From: Mycolicibacterium pulveris
GTDB taxonomy: Bacteria; Actinomycetota; Actinomycetes; Mycobacteriales; Mycobacteriaceae
Assembly (NCBI RefSeq): GCF_010725725.1
Contig: NZ_AP022599.1
Location: 5,394,001-5,458,000 of the forward strand
DNA length: 64,000 bases
Direction: 5' to 3'
Part shown: positions 37,820-47,840 of the stretch, in pieces
Position numbering within the stretch: the first letter of the stretch is position 1
Layout of the letters: each line of letters opens with the position of its first letter
Notes under the pieces: model-generated
What the model was told of the DNA's origin: nothing
The model's input: the letters and a program-made list of their open reading frames with translations, nothing else
The model's database searches: none
Translations under genes and position numbers: made by a program

Positions 37820-37868
37820 GATTTCGGCGCGCTGACAGCCCGTCACGGGGCATAAGCGCGCCGAAATC
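37820..37868. terminator. Bidirectional terminator hairpin between convergent genes
   Basis: A perfect 14-bp inverted repeat (GATTTCGGCGCGCT at 37820-37833 and its complement at 37855-37868) encloses a 21-nt loop and fills the gap between the stops of the acyl-CoA dehydrogenase gene and pdxT. There is no U-tract on either strand. Confidence 0.7.
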
Positions 37869-37870
37869 AC

Positions 37871-38458
37871 TCAGGAGAGCAGGTCGACGAACAGTTTGTG
37901 GATGCGGCGGTCGCCGGTCATCTCCGGATGAAACGCCGTCGCGAGGCTACGGTCCTGCCGCACCGCGACGACGTGGCCCGCCGCCTCGGCGAGCACCTGC
38001 ACGCCCGGCCCGACGCGCTCCACCCACGGCGCCCGGATGAACACCGCGTGCACCGGCCCGTCGAGCCCTTCGAACGCGATGTCGCCCTCGAACGAATCAA
38101 TTTGACGACCAAAAGCGTTGCGCCGCACGGTCATATCGATCGCCTCCAATGGTGTGGCCTCGCGTCCGGCCGCGCCCGCGTCCAGGATCTCCGACGCCAG
38201 CAGGATCATGCCCGCACAGGATCCGTAGGCCGGCATCCCCTCGGCTAGCCGGGCGCGCAGCGGTTCGAGCAGCTCGAGCTCGCGCAGCAGATGGCTCATC
38301 GTGGTGGACTCCCCGCCCGGAATCACCAGCGCGTCCACCCGTTCCAGCTCGCGCAGACGCCGCACGGTCGACGCCTCGGCGCCGGCTTCGCGCAGCGCCG
38401 CGAGGTGCTCGCGGGTGTCGCCCTGCAGTGCGAGCACGCCGACGTGCGGCGTGCTCAT
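37871..38458 (-). CDS. pdxT: Pyridoxal 5'-phosphate synthase glutaminase subunit PdxT
   Basis: The 195-residue class I glutamine amidotransferase has IPGGESTT, nucleophile Cys81 in [10 protein letters not shown] and the His-x-Glu pair in AFHPEMT. It supplies ammonia to PdxS for PLP synthesis. The start overlaps the stop of tesB by 4 nt. The order pdxS-tesB-pdxT is that of Rv2606c-Rv2605c-Rv2604c. Confidence 0.95.
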   Translation of the reverse strand: MSTPHVGVLALQGDTREHLAALREAGAEASTVRRLRELERVDALVIPGGESTTMSHLLRELELLEPLRARLAEGMPAYGSCAGMILLASEILDAGAAGREATPLEAIDMTVRRNAFGRQIDSFEGDIAFEGLDGPVHAVFIRAPWVERVGPGVQVLAEAAGHVVAVRQDRSLATAFHPEMTGDRRIHKLFVDLLS

Positions 38459-39291
38459 GGCGTGTAGTCGCGCTTGTAGCGGGTCAGCCCCTCCTGCATC
38501 ACCGCGGCCACCATCTCGCCGTACTGGTTGAAGATCTTGCCCTGGCACAGTGACCGTCCGCCCGAGGCCGACGGCGACGACTGGTCGTAGAGCAGCCACT
38601 CGTCGGCCCGGAACGGACGCATGAACCACATGGCGTGGTCCAGCGAGGCGACCTGTAGATGCTTGCGCACCTCGGGGTAGTTCACCTGCGCCGAACCGAG
38701 CAGGGTGAGGTCGCTCATGTAGGCCAGCGCGCAGATGTGCAGCACGCGGTCGTCGGGCAGCGGATCACGGTGGCGGAACCACACCTGCTGCTGGGACGCC
38801 TTGCCGGGCAACAGCGTGAGCTGATCGCGCGGAACGAGGCGCACGTCCCACTCGGCGAACTGCGCGAACCCCGCGTCGTCGAACGCGCCCTGGGAGATGA
38901 AGTTGGGCAGGTCGTCGGGCGGCGGCGCAGCGGGCGCGGTGTCCTGGTGCTCGATGCCGCTCTGGTCGGTCTGAAACGACGCCGACATCGAGAAGATGGT
39001 CTCGCCGTGCTGGATGGCGTTGACGCGGCGGGTGACGAACGAGCCACCGTCGCGCAGCCGTTCGACGATGTAGACCGACGGGGCGCGGGCGTCACCCGGC
39101 CGCAGGAAGTAGCCGTGCAGGGAGTGCACCTCAAACCGCGGATCCACGGTGCGCACCGCCGAGACCAGCGACTGGCCGGCCACGTGTCCGCCGAATGTCC
39201 GTTGGAAGTAACCGGATTCGGGGCTGAAGACACCGCCGCGGTAGATGTTGACCTCGAGCTGCTCGAGGTCGAGGATCTGTTCGATCGACAC
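38455..39291 (-). CDS. tesB: Acyl-CoA thioesterase II (double hotdog)
   Basis: This 278-residue protein carries two tandem hotdog domains, with [17 protein letters not shown] and [12 protein letters not shown] in the first and [20 protein letters not shown] in the second, as in TesB. It hydrolyses acyl-CoA to free acid and CoA. Its conserved place between pdxS and pdxT in mycobacteria has no obvious metabolic explanation. It lies 9 nt after pdxS. Confidence 0.92.
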   Translation of the reverse strand: MSIEQILDLEQLEVNIYRGGVFSPESGYFQRTFGGHVAGQSLVSAVRTVDPRFEVHSLHGYFLRPGDARAPSVYIVERLRDGGSFVTRRVNAIQHGETIFSMSASFQTDQSGIEHQDTAPAAPPPDDLPNFISQGAFDDAGFAQFAEWDVRLVPRDQLTLLPGKASQQQVWFRHRDPLPDDRVLHICALAYMSDLTLLGSAQVNYPEVRKHLQVASLDHAMWFMRPFRADEWLLYDQSSPSASGGRSLCQGKIFNQYGEMVAAVMQEGLTRYKRDYTP

Positions 39292-39300
39292 GAGATGTGT

Positions 39301-40212
39301 TTACCAGCCGCGTTCGGCGAGCCGATGCGGGGCCGCAACGTCCTCGACGTTGATGCCGACCATCGGCTCCCCGAGCCCGCGTGACACCTTTGCCAGCACG
39401 TCAGGGTCGTCGTAGAAGGTGGTGGCCTTGACGATCGCGGCGGCGCGGGCCGCCGGGTCGCCGGACTTGAAGATGCCGGAGCCGACGAACACGCCCTCGG
39501 CGCCGAGCTGCATCATCATGGCCGCGTCGGCCGGGGTGGCGATGCCGCCCGCGGTGAACAACGTCACCGGCAGCTTCCCGGCGCGCGCCACCTCGACGAC
39601 CAGATCGTAGGGAGCCTGCAATTCCTTTGCGGCGACATACAATTCGTCTTCGGACATCGACGTCAGACGTCGGATCTCGCCGCCGATCTGACGCATGTGG
39701 GTGGTCGCGTTGGAGACGTCGCCGGTGCCGGCCTCGCCCTTGGAGCGGATCATCGCCGCGCCCTCGGTGATGCGGCGCAGCGCTTCGCCGAGGTTGGTCG
39801 CACCGCACACGAACGGCACGGTGAACTTCCACTTGTCGATGTGGTGGGTGTAGTCGGCGGGGGTGAGCACCTCGGACTCGTCGATGTAGTCGACGCCGAG
39901 GCTCTGCAGGATCTGCGCCTCGACGAAATGACCGATGCGGACCTTAGCCATCACCGGGATCGTGACCGCCGAGATGATGCCCTCGATGAGATCAGGATCA
40001 CTCATCCGCGCGACCCCGCCCTGGGCCCGGATGTCGGCAGGGACGCGTTCGAGCGCCATCACGGCCACCGCGCCCGCCCCCTCGGCGATGCGCGCCTGCT
40101 CGGGGGTGACCACGTCCATGATCACGCCGCCCTTGAGCATTTCGGCCATGCCGCGCTTGACTCGTGCGGTGCCGGTCTGCGACACGGACCCGTCGTTCGC
40201 CGCGGTTTCCAC
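39301..40212 (-). CDS. pdxS: Pyridoxal 5'-phosphate synthase lyase subunit PdxS
   Basis: GTG 40212 is preceded by GGAGGAG at 6 nt and gives 303 residues. The (beta/alpha)8 barrel signature includes [40 protein letters not shown], the catalytic-Lys strand [13 protein letters not shown] and [20 protein letters not shown] phosphate binding (written here [15 protein letters not shown]). It makes PLP from ribose 5-phosphate, glyceraldehyde 3-phosphate and ammonia. Confidence 0.97.
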   Translation of the reverse strand: METAANDGSVSQTGTARVKRGMAEMLKGGVIMDVVTPEQARIAEGAGAVAVMALERVPADIRAQGGVARMSDPDLIEGIISAVTIPVMAKVRIGHFVEAQILQSLGVDYIDESEVLTPADYTHHIDKWKFTVPFVCGATNLGEALRRITEGAAMIRSKGEAGTGDVSNATTHMRQIGGEIRRLTSMSEDELYVAAKELQAPYDLVVEVARAGKLPVTLFTAGGIATPADAAMMMQLGAEGVFVGSGIFKSGDPAARAAAIVKATTFYDDPDVLAKVSRGLGEPMVGINVEDVAAPHRLAERGW

Positions 40213-40279
40213 TGCTATCTCCTCCAGATCGCTACTGATCCACTGTAATGGCGGCCGCAAATGCGTTTATTCCGCAGCA

Positions 40280-41329
40280 TCAGCGGATCGATTGCAGCTG
40301 CCGTCGCGGCACGATGTCCCGCGCGTCGGCCAGCTCGTCGGCCAGTTCGTTGGCCTGAGCCAGCAGCTCGGCGAGTTGCACGGGATACACAGCTTCCCCG
40401 CTGGCGACCAACTCTTGGATCATTGTCTCATCGCACCAGCGATACCCGTGAATGTAGGACCGCTCCAGACCGGTCCGGCCGGCCGGCGAGGGTTCGAAAC
40501 GGCGGGTGCGGTGCACGAAGAACATCTCCTCGCTGCGGATCACCGACCCGTTGAAGTCGATCACCGCGTCGCGCCGCCACACGGGCCCGATCATCTGGTC
40601 GGGGTCGACCCGCAGCCCGGTTTCTTCTTCCACTTCGCGCGCCGCGGCCTCGTGCAGCGTCTCACCTTGTTGTACGGCGCCGCCGACCGTGAACCACCAG
40701 CGCGGCGCCGGGTCTCCGTCAGCGCTGGCGAACGCCGGGTCCGATCCGCTCAACAGCAGCACCGCACCGGTGTCGTCCAGCAGCACGACGCGCGCCGAAA
40801 GACGCCGACTCACTCCCAGCGCGGTGTCGGCTCGTTCGGCGATCTCGAAATATGTTGGCAGCGCGGCGGTTCCGCCCAGTCTTAGCGCCCGCACCGCGGG
40901 GCGTTCGCGCAGCGCGAGGGTGTCGCGGACGGCATCGTTGTGGAAGCGGCGCGCCAACAGCACCCGCGCCTCCGCCTCGGCGAGTTCGGCGACCAGTGCG
41001 ACGGGCACCGACGCCGGGTCCACCATCGCCAGCGCCGCGGACAGCTCGTTCTCGGCGGCCTCGCGCGTCGACCGGGGAGCACGTTCGGCCGCGTCGGCCA
41101 GCGCCGCCAGCCGCTTGCCCTGTGGCCCGCCGCCATAGGCGTCGGCGGCCACCGCACGGGCGACGACGGCCCGTCGCGCCAGCGCCCCGTCCAGGACCTG
41201 CCAGGACAGGTCGTAGCGCACATGCAGGCGGTCGAGCCGGTTGGCCGTCTGCAGCGCCCATCCGCCGATCGCGAGCAACACCACGACCAGGACCGCGAGC
41301 GCGATGACCACGACCCAGGTGATGGTCAA
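40280..41329 (-). CDS. Membrane-anchored NUDIX hydrolase (Rv2609c type)
   Basis: The 349-residue product starts with a membrane helix (WVVVIALAVLVVVLLAIGGW), then a long helical region of about 170 residues, then a NUDIX domain with the complete box GAVQQGETLHEAAAREVEEETGL read in parts (G-x5-E, then REVEEETGL). It should hydrolyse a nucleoside diphosphate linked to another group; the substrate is unknown. The start overlaps the pimA stop by 4 nt, tying it to the PIM operon. Confidence 0.86.
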   Translation of the reverse strand: MTITWVVVIALAVLVVVLLAIGGWALQTANRLDRLHVRYDLSWQVLDGALARRAVVARAVAADAYGGGPQGKRLAALADAAERAPRSTREAAENELSAALAMVDPASVPVALVAELAEAEARVLLARRFHNDAVRDTLALRERPAVRALRLGGTAALPTYFEIAERADTALGVSRRLSARVVLLDDTGAVLLLSGSDPAFASADGDPAPRWWFTVGGAVQQGETLHEAAAREVEEETGLRVDPDQMIGPVWRRDAVIDFNGSVIRSEEMFFVHRTRRFEPSPAGRTGLERSYIHGYRWCDETMIQELVASGEAVYPVQLAELLAQANELADELADARDIVPRRQLQSIR

Positions 41330-42450
41330 CTCGCCACCTGCACCTTGACCCCCGCCCCAGCGACGGTCTCGTAGACCCGCATGATCTGGCGGGCCACCAC
41401 CGACCAGTCGTAGCGCCGGACCGCATCCGATGCCGCCTCGATGTAGCGCTCACGCAGGATGTCGTTCTCCAGCATCTCGATCAGGCCCTCGGCGAGCGCG
41501 GCGGAGTCGTCGACGGGCACCAGCCGGCCGACCGCGCCGTCCATCAGCACCCGCCGGAAGGCGTCGAGGTCGCTGGCCACCACCGGGGTGCCGGCCGCCA
41601 TCGCCTCCACGAGCACGATGCCGAAGCTCTCGCCGCCGGTGTGCGGCGCGCAGTAGACGTCGGCGCTGCGCATCGCCGACGCCTTCTCGCGGTCGTCGAC
41701 CTGCCCGAGGAACCGCAGGTGCCGGGCCAGCTTCCCGGCGTTCTCGCGCAGTTCGTCGGCGTCGCCGCGGCCCACGATGAGGATCTCGATGTCCTCGAAC
41801 CGCTCGACCAGCGTCGGCAGCGCCCGCAGCAGCACGGCCATGCCCTTGCGGGGCTCGTCGAACCGGCCGAGGAACAGCACCGACTTGCCCGGCCGCGGAT
41901 AACCGTCCAGCAGCGGGGCGGACGCGAACGACTCGACATCAACCCCGTTGGGAATTTCGACCGCGTCGCTGCCCAACGCCTCCATCTGCCACCGCCGGGC
42001 CAGTTCGGACACCGCGATCCGGCCGACGATCTTCTCGTGCATGGGCCGAAGGATCGGTTCGAACACACTGAGCGTCAACGACTTTGTCGTCGAGGTGTGA
42101 AAGGTCGCGACGATCGGGCCTTCGGCGATGTTGAGCGCCAGCATCGACAGGCTCGGCGCGTTGGGCTCGTGCAGGTGCAGCACGTCGAAATCGCCCTCGG
42201 CCAGCCAGCGTTTGACCATGCGGTGGGTGGCGGGGCCGAACCGCAGCCGCGCCACCGAACCGTTGTACGGGATCGGCACCGCCCTGCCGCCGGACACCAC
42301 GTAGTCCGGCAGGGTCACATCCGGCGACGACGGCGCCAGCACGCTGACCTCGTGCCCGCGGCTGCGCATCACCTCGGCCAGTTGCAGGACGTGGGACTGC
42401 ACGCCGCCGGGCACGTCGAACGAATACGGGCACACCATGCCGATCCGCAT
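41326..42450 (-). CDS. pimA: Phosphatidylinositol alpha-mannosyltransferase PimA
   Basis: ATG 42450 gives 374 residues beginning MRIGMVCPYSFDVPGGVQSH, the GT4/GT-B N-terminus. The C-terminal domain has FLGRFDEPRKGM, and the GDP-mannose site region is SFGIVLVEAMAAGTPVVASD. PimA transfers the first mannose from GDP-mannose to phosphatidylinositol at the inner membrane face. It overlaps the acyltransferase gene by one base (TGATG). It corresponds to Rv2610c. Confidence 0.96.
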   Translation of the reverse strand: MRIGMVCPYSFDVPGGVQSHVLQLAEVMRSRGHEVSVLAPSSPDVTLPDYVVSGGRAVPIPYNGSVARLRFGPATHRMVKRWLAEGDFDVLHLHEPNAPSLSMLALNIAEGPIVATFHTSTTKSLTLSVFEPILRPMHEKIVGRIAVSELARRWQMEALGSDAVEIPNGVDVESFASAPLLDGYPRPGKSVLFLGRFDEPRKGMAVLLRALPTLVERFEDIEILIVGRGDADELRENAGKLARHLRFLGQVDDREKASAMRSADVYCAPHTGGESFGIVLVEAMAAGTPVVASDLDAFRRVLMDGAVGRLVPVDDSAALAEGLIEMLENDILRERYIEAASDAVRRYDWSVVARQIMRVYETVAGAGVKVQVAS

Positions 42451-43382
42451 CAGCTCGCTCCCAGCTTGGCGCGCCGCTCGGCGGGCAGATCGGCCAGCCA
42501 TTGCGGCTGAATCATGTGCCAGTCTGCCGGGTGCGCGGCGATGTTGCGGGCGAACCGGTCAGCCAGCGCCTGGGTGATGACGGTGACGTCCCCTGACGAG
42601 GTGTCCACCGGCGGGTACACCCCCATGCCCCAACCGTCCCCCTCGAACCAGCAGTGCGCAGGCAACAGCACCGCCCCGGTCTCGATGGCCAGCTTCGCCG
42701 ATCCGGCGGGCATGCGGGTCGGTTCGCCGAAGAAGTCGACCTGCACACCGTTGCGGCTGAGGTCCCGTTCGGCCATCAGGCACACGATCCGGTTGTCGGC
42801 CAGGCGTTCGCGCAGGATGTCGTACGGCGGGCGTTCGCCACCGGACGACGGCAGCACCTCGAAACCCAGGCTCTCCCGGTAGGCCACGAACCGGTGGTAG
42901 AGCGATTCGGGTTTGAGCCGTTCGGCGACGGTGGTGAACGGGCCGTGGTTCTGCACCAGCCACACCCCGGCCATGTCCCAATTGCCGCTGTGCGGCAGCG
43001 CCAGCACCACTCCGCGGCCGCGCTCCAGCGCGGCCCACACCCGGTCGACGTCGTGCACGAAAAGCTCGCGTCCCAGGGCCTCGTGGTCCATGGTCGGCAG
43101 CCGGAACGCCTCGCGCCAATACCGGGCGTACGACGCCAGCGACGCCCGGATCAAGCCGTCCGGCACCCGGTCGGGCGTGACGCCGATGACCCGGGCGAGG
43201 TTCTTGCGCAACTGTTCTGGGCCGCCGCCGCGCGCAGCGTAGTGGGCTCCGGCGCCGAACGCATTGCGCGCCACGACCTCCGGCATGGCGCGCACCAGGC
43301 GCCAGCCGGCCGCGAAGCCCCAGTCCGTCAACCGTCCGCTCAACGGGTTGCCCGTCTGCGGTTCCGGCTGGGTGCTCGTCAC
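42450..43382 (-). CDS. Phosphatidylinositol mannoside acyltransferase (PatA, Rv2611c)
   Basis: GTG 43382 gives 310 residues of the LpxL/HtrB-like family with the HX4D catalytic motif HSGNWD and the family stretch MAERDLSRNGVQVDFFGE. In mycobacteria this enzyme acylates position 6 of the first mannose of PIM1 or PIM2 using acyl-CoA. The GTGA overlap with pgsA and the one-base overlap with pimA indicate strict co-translation. Confidence 0.94.
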   Translation of the reverse strand: MTSTQPEPQTGNPLSGRLTDWGFAAGWRLVRAMPEVVARNAFGAGAHYAARGGGPEQLRKNLARVIGVTPDRVPDGLIRASLASYARYWREAFRLPTMDHEALGRELFVHDVDRVWAALERGRGVVLALPHSGNWDMAGVWLVQNHGPFTTVAERLKPESLYHRFVAYRESLGFEVLPSSGGERPPYDILRERLADNRIVCLMAERDLSRNGVQVDFFGEPTRMPAGSAKLAIETGAVLLPAHCWFEGDGWGMGVYPPVDTSSGDVTVITQALADRFARNIAAHPADWHMIQPQWLADLPAERRAKLGAS

Positions 43383-44056
43383 GCCGGCTCCTCCCCCGGC
43401 GGGTGGGGTTCGCGGGCGTCGGGTTTGGTCAGCAGATCCATCGCGCCGGGCGAGGTGCGCACGCTGTGCACCCGCTGCCCGAGCGTGATGAGGCTGGTGA
43501 TCGCCAGCACCCACATCGCCACGTGCAGCGCCCACGGCTGCGGGAAGAACGGCAGGTCCGAGACGCCGGCCCCGACCAGCACGATGATCAGCCGTTCGGG
43601 CCGTTCGATCAGCCCGCCCTCCCCGGAGAGCCCGCTCGCCTCGGCGCGGGCCTTGATGTAGGAGATGACCTGCGAGGTGACCAGGCAGATCGCGGTCGCC
43701 ACCACCAGCGAGGTGCTGTGCAGGCCGAACGCGGCCCACCACAGCAGCCCGCAGAAGATCGCGCCGTCGCCGATGCGGTCGCAGGTGGCGTCGAGCACGG
43801 CACCGAACCGGGTGCCGCCGCCGCGCTCCCGGGCCATCGCGCCGTCGAGCATGTCGGCGAGCACGAAGAACCACACGGCGACCGCGCCCCACCACAGCTG
43901 GCCGATCGGGAACAGGATCAGCGCGCCCAGCACCGAGCCGGCGGTGCCGAAGATGGTGATCATGTCCGGGGTCAGGCCCGCCCGCAGCGCGGCCTTGGCG
44001 ATCGGCTTACTGAGCTTCTCGTAGGCCGCGCGGGTCATCAGGTAGAAGTTGCTCAC
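43379..44056 (-). CDS. pgsA1: Phosphatidylinositol phosphate synthase PgsA1
   Basis: GTG 44056 gives 225 residues, a polytopic CDP-alcohol phosphatidyltransferase. The diagnostic motif D-x2-DG-x2-AR-x8-G-x3-D-x3-D is seen as DMLDGAMARERGG, then FGAVLDATCD. It joins CDP-diacylglycerol with inositol phosphate to start PI and PIM synthesis. It overlaps the HIT gene by 4 nt. It corresponds to Rv2612c. Confidence 0.95.
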   Translation of the reverse strand: MSNFYLMTRAAYEKLSKPIAKAALRAGLTPDMITIFGTAGSVLGALILFPIGQLWWGAVAVWFFVLADMLDGAMARERGGGTRFGAVLDATCDRIGDGAIFCGLLWWAAFGLHSTSLVVATAICLVTSQVISYIKARAEASGLSGEGGLIERPERLIIVLVGAGVSDLPFFPQPWALHVAMWVLAITSLITLGQRVHSVRTSPGAMDLLTKPDAREPHPPGEEPA

Positions 44057-44643
44057 TTCTGTTTCGCCCACTCCGTTGCCAGCAGTTGACGGGTCTCGCG
44101 CAGCAGCTGCGGCACCACCTTGGCGCCGCCGATGATCGTGATGAAGTTCGCATCGCCGATCCAGCGCGGCACCACGTGCATGTGCAGGTGTTCGGCCAGC
44201 GAGCCGCCCGACACCCTGCCCAGGTTGAGCCCGACGTTGAAGCCCATCGGGTTCGAGACGCTCTTGATCACCCGAATGGACTTCTGGGTGAACGCCATCA
44301 GCTCGGCGCTCTCGGCCTCGGTGAGGTCCTCCAGCTCTGACACCCGCCGGTAGGGCACCACCATGAGATGGCCGGGGTTGTACGGGTACAGGTTGAGCAC
44401 CACGTACACCAGCTCGCCGCGGGCCACCATCAGGCCGTCCTCGTCGGAGAGCGTCGGGATCTCGGTGAACGGCCTTGATCCACCGCTCTTTTCGTGCCGC
44501 GTCGGGGTTTCGGCGATGTAGCTCATCCGGTGCGGCGTCCACAGCCGCTGCAGGTGGTCGGGCTCGCCGACGCCGTGGTCGACGATCGTGCGGTCGTCCT
44601 GTTCGGCTGCCGGTCTGTCGCGCAGGCTTTCGTCACTTGTCAC
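44053..44643 (-). CDS. HIT domain protein, Ap4A phosphorylase-type (Rv2613c)
   Basis: GTG 44643 gives 196 residues. The histidine triad is [10 protein letters not shown], preceded by [17 protein letters not shown] and [17 protein letters not shown]. The M. tuberculosis homologue was characterised as a diadenosine tetraphosphate phosphorylase. The gene overlaps thrS upstream and pgsA1 downstream by 4 nt each, so nucleotide by-product removal may be linked to tRNA charging. Confidence 0.93.
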   Translation of the reverse strand: MTSDESLRDRPAAEQDDRTIVDHGVGEPDHLQRLWTPHRMSYIAETPTRHEKSGGSRPFTEIPTLSDEDGLMVARGELVYVVLNLYPYNPGHLMVVPYRRVSELEDLTEAESAELMAFTQKSIRVIKSVSNPMGFNVGLNLGRVSGGSLAEHLHMHVVPRWIGDANFITIIGGAKVVPQLLRETRQLLATEWAKQK

Positions 44644-46694
44644 GACTTGCCGCCCACCTTGAGTAGTTCCGCGGTGGGAGCGGTGTTTTCCCGGCTCGCC
44701 ACCCAGTTGACGATGGCTTGGATGGCGTCGTCGCGTGGCACCCCGTTGAGCTGGGTGCGGTCGCCGAAGCGGAAGCTGACCGCGTCGGCCTCGGCGTCGC
44801 GGTCGCCGGCCACCAACATGAACGGCACCTTCTGGTTGGTGTGGTTGACGATCTTCTTGGCCATCCGGTCGTCGCTGGTGTCCACTTCGGCCCGGATACC
44901 ACGCAGTTTCAGTTGCGCGGCAACGCCGTTGAGGTACGGGATGTGGTCGTCGGAGACCGGGATGCCGACCACCTGCACCGGCGCCAGCCACGCCGGGAAC
45001 GCGCCGGCGTAGTGCTCGGTGAGGACGCCGAAGAACCGCTCGATGGAGCCGAACAGGGCGCGGTGGATCATCACCGGCCGCTGCCTTGTCCCGTCGGCGG
45101 CGGTGTACTCCAGCTCGAAGCGTTCGGGGAAGTTGAAGTCCAGCTGGATGGTCGACATCTGCCAGCTGCGTCCCAGCGCGTCTTTGACCTGCACCGAGAT
45201 CTTCGGCCCGTAGAACGCCGCGCCCCCGGGATCGGGCACCAGCTCCAGACCCGAGGCCTCCCCGACCTCGGCCAGCACCGCGGTGGCCTCTTCCCAGAGT
45301 TCGTCTGAGCCGACGAACTTTTCGGGATCCTTGGTGGACAGCTCGAGGTAGAAGTCGGTCAGGCCGTAGTCAGCGAGCAGGTCCAGCACGAACCTCAGCA
45401 GCGAGGTCAGCTCGCCGCGCATCTGGTCGCGGGTGCAGTAGATGTGCGCGTCGTCCATCGTCAGCCCGCGCACCCGGGTCAGCCCGTGGACGACGCCGGA
45501 CAACTCGTAGCGGTAGACGGTGCCGAATTCGAACAGCCGCAACGGCAGTTCGCGATAGGACCGCCCGCGCGACCTGAAGATCAGGCAGTGCATCGGGCAG
45601 TTCATCGGCTTGAGGTAGTAGTCCTGGCCCGGCTTGCGCACCGTGCCGTCCTCGTTGTACTCGGCGTCCAGGTGCATCGGCGGGAACATGCCGTCGGCGT
45701 ACCAGTCCAGGTGCCCGGAGATCTTGAACAGCTCGGCCTTGGTGATGTGCGGGGTGTTGACGAACTGATAGCCGGCCTCGCTGTGCTTGCGCCGCGAATA
45801 GTCCTCCAGCTCGCGCCGGATGATGCCGCCCTTCGGGTGGAAAACGGCTAAGCCGGAACCGATTTCGTCAGGGAAGCTGAACAGGTCGAGTTCGGCGCCG
45901 AGCTTGCGGTGGTCGCGGCGCTGGGCTTCCTCGATCAGCTCCAGGTGATGCTCGAGGGCTTCCTGCGACTCCCAGGCGGTGCCGTAGATGCGCTGCAGGC
46001 TGGGGTTGTTCTGGTTGCCGCGCCAGTAGGCCGCCGACGTGCGGGTCAACTTGAACGCCGGAATGTAGCGCGTGGTCGGAATGTGCGGGCCGCGGCACAG
46101 ATCGCCCCATTCCCGTTCTCTGGTGCGGGGATTGAGGTTGTCGTAGGCGGTGAGCTCGTCGCCACCGACCTCCATCACCTCCGGGTCGCCGGACTTGTCG
46201 TCGACCAATTCCAGTTTGTAGGGCTCGCCGGCAAGTTCTTCGCGCGCTTGCTCTTTGGACTCATAGACCCGCCGCGAGAACAGCTGGCCTTCCTTGATGA
46301 TCTGGCGCATACGCTTCTCGAGCGCCGCCAGATCCTCGGGGGTGAACGCGCGCTCGACGTCGAAGTCGTAGTAGAACCCGTCGGTGATGGGCGGGCCGAT
46401 GCCGAGCTTGGCCTCGGGGAACAGGTCCTGGACGGCCTGGGCGAGCACGTGTGCGGTGGAGTGACGCAGCACGCTGCGGCCCTCCTCGGTGTTGGCGGCC
46501 ACCGGCGTCACCTCGACGTCGGAATCCGGCGTCCACGACAGGTCACGCAACCGGCCCTCGGGGTCGCGCACGACGACGATCGCGTCGGGCGCGCCGCGGC
46601 TGGGCAGGCCCGCTTCCCGTACCGCCGCCCCCGCGGTGGTCCCGGCAGCGACCCGGATCGGGGCTGCAGGGGCGTGGTTGACGGCGGCGCTCAT
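44640..46694 (-). CDS. thrS: Threonine-tRNA ligase
   Basis: ATG 46694, with GGAGAG 5-6 nt upstream, gives 684 residues. Domains are TGS (N-terminal), the editing domain ([16 protein letters not shown]), the catalytic core with zinc-binding [16 protein letters not shown] region and motif 2-like [15 protein letters not shown], and the anticodon-binding domain ([10 protein letters not shown]). It charges tRNA-Thr and edits mischarged serine. It heads the thrS-HIT-pgsA1-patA-pimA-NUDIX operon. A candidate -10 (TAGCAT) lies at 46754-46749. Confidence 0.97.
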   Translation of the reverse strand: MSAAVNHAPAAPIRVAAGTTAGAAVREAGLPSRGAPDAIVVVRDPEGRLRDLSWTPDSDVEVTPVAANTEEGRSVLRHSTAHVLAQAVQDLFPEAKLGIGPPITDGFYYDFDVERAFTPEDLAALEKRMRQIIKEGQLFSRRVYESKEQAREELAGEPYKLELVDDKSGDPEVMEVGGDELTAYDNLNPRTREREWGDLCRGPHIPTTRYIPAFKLTRTSAAYWRGNQNNPSLQRIYGTAWESQEALEHHLELIEEAQRRDHRKLGAELDLFSFPDEIGSGLAVFHPKGGIIRRELEDYSRRKHSEAGYQFVNTPHITKAELFKISGHLDWYADGMFPPMHLDAEYNEDGTVRKPGQDYYLKPMNCPMHCLIFRSRGRSYRELPLRLFEFGTVYRYELSGVVHGLTRVRGLTMDDAHIYCTRDQMRGELTSLLRFVLDLLADYGLTDFYLELSTKDPEKFVGSDELWEEATAVLAEVGEASGLELVPDPGGAAFYGPKISVQVKDALGRSWQMSTIQLDFNFPERFELEYTAADGTRQRPVMIHRALFGSIERFFGVLTEHYAGAFPAWLAPVQVVGIPVSDDHIPYLNGVAAQLKLRGIRAEVDTSDDRMAKKIVNHTNQKVPFMLVAGDRDAEADAVSFRFGDRTQLNGVPRDDAIQAIVNWVASRENTAPTAELLKVGGKS

Positions 46695-46767
46695 CGGTGA
46701 CTCTCCAAGCTCTCGGGGGAAATTTTCCAACCAACTCAGGACGCGACCATGCTATCTAGGCGCTCGC

Positions 46768-47202
46768 TCAGGATCCCAAGCCAATAGGGCTGTTCAGCCA
46801 GGTCCGCTCGATGCCGACCAGCCCGGCGCCCCAACCCAGCGCGCCGAGCAGCCACAGCGTCGCCACCACGACCAACGCGGTGAACAGGCCGCCGAGCGCC
46901 TGCACGGACCAGTGCTGACGGCGTAACCATGCCATCACCTCGTCGTAGCGCCTGCGGACCAGAAGAAGGGCGCGTCGCGCCCACATGAACTCGGTGGACA
47001 GGATGCCCAACCCGACGAACACGATGGCCCAGCCCGGCCCCGGGTACGGGATCGCCACGATGCCGACGGCCAGCACCAACACGCCGACGACCCCGACCAC
47101 GATGCGGTAGATGAACTCGATGCGGCGGCGCCGGCGCAGCCGGTCGCGCCAGCGCAGGAAGCGGTTGACCCGCTGGTCTTGCTGGTCCTGCTGGTCGGTC
47201 AC
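46768..47202 (-). CDS. TIGR02611-type PGPGW membrane protein
   Basis: GTG 47202 gives 144 residues. An arginine-rich region (RDRLRRRRRIEF) precedes two membrane helices around the PYPGPGWAIVFVGLGIL motif typical of this family, then WARRALLLVRRRYDEV and a third hydrophobic helix. The function is not known. It overlaps the thioesterase gene stop by 4 nt. Confidence 0.82.
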   Translation of the reverse strand: MTDQQDQQDQRVNRFLRWRDRLRRRRRIEFIYRIVVGVVGVLVLAVGIVAIPYPGPGWAIVFVGLGILSTEFMWARRALLLVRRRYDEVMAWLRRQHWSVQALGGLFTALVVVATLWLLGALGWGAGLVGIERTWLNSPIGLGS

Positions 47203-47816
47203 GGTTGGCCCGGCTTGAGCTTGACGAACAGCGCCTGGGCGTCGGCGAGCACGGTGTCGCCGTCGAGCACCCGGCCCTCGATGAAGATCTTTCGGCCCTC
47301 GACGCGCTCGATGCCGGCGTCGACCTGCAGTTCCTTCTCGATCGGCACGATCTGGCGGTAGTTGACGTGCAGGAACGCGGTGCGCTGCCGTGGCCCCTCG
47401 GTCAGCCGGAACGCGGTGTAGCCCAGCACGGAGTCGAACATCTGCGCAATGCACCCGCCGTGCACGGCGCCGTTGCGGCCGAGGTGAAAACGGCGGAAGC
47501 GCACGATACCCTGCACGCGCCCGGCGTCGGTCTTGTGGTACTCCCCCGGGATCCCGAGCACGCTGCCCCGGTTCGGCAGGTCCAGACGCCGGCCCGACGG
47601 CGACGTCCACTCGTCGACCTCGTAGGGCGCCAGCAGCTGGGAGAGCTTGTCGAGCAGGTCGGCGGCCTCGGTGATCACCTCGTCGGGGGCGTCGACCGCG
47701 CGGGCGTGGTCCTGCAGTGTGCGAACCCCTTCGACGAACCTGCCGTAGTCCGGGCCGCCCTTGGCGGTGGGCTGCGGCGGATTGAACCCGCCACCGGGAT
47801 GTGCGTCGATGCTCAC
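47199..47816 (-). CDS. PaaI-type hotdog thioesterase
   Basis: The 205-residue protein has a single C-terminal hotdog domain with GAVHGGCIAQMFDSVLGY, the PaaI/4HBT active-site pattern, preceded by about 100 residues of helical extension. It probably hydrolyses an acyl- or aryl-CoA thioester. It is coupled to the PGPGW gene. The start is the GTG in the context CGGTGAGCATCG at 47816. Confidence 0.82.
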   Translation of the reverse strand: MSIDAHPGGGFNPPQPTAKGGPDYGRFVEGVRTLQDHARAVDAPDEVITEAADLLDKLSQLLAPYEVDEWTSPSGRRLDLPNRGSVLGIPGEYHKTDAGRVQGIVRFRRFHLGRNGAVHGGCIAQMFDSVLGYTAFRLTEGPRQRTAFLHVNYRQIVPIEKELQVDAGIERVEGRKIFIEGRVLDGDTVLADAQALFVKLKPGQP

Positions 47817-47840
47817 CCGCTCACCGTATTGCCTGCGCCG

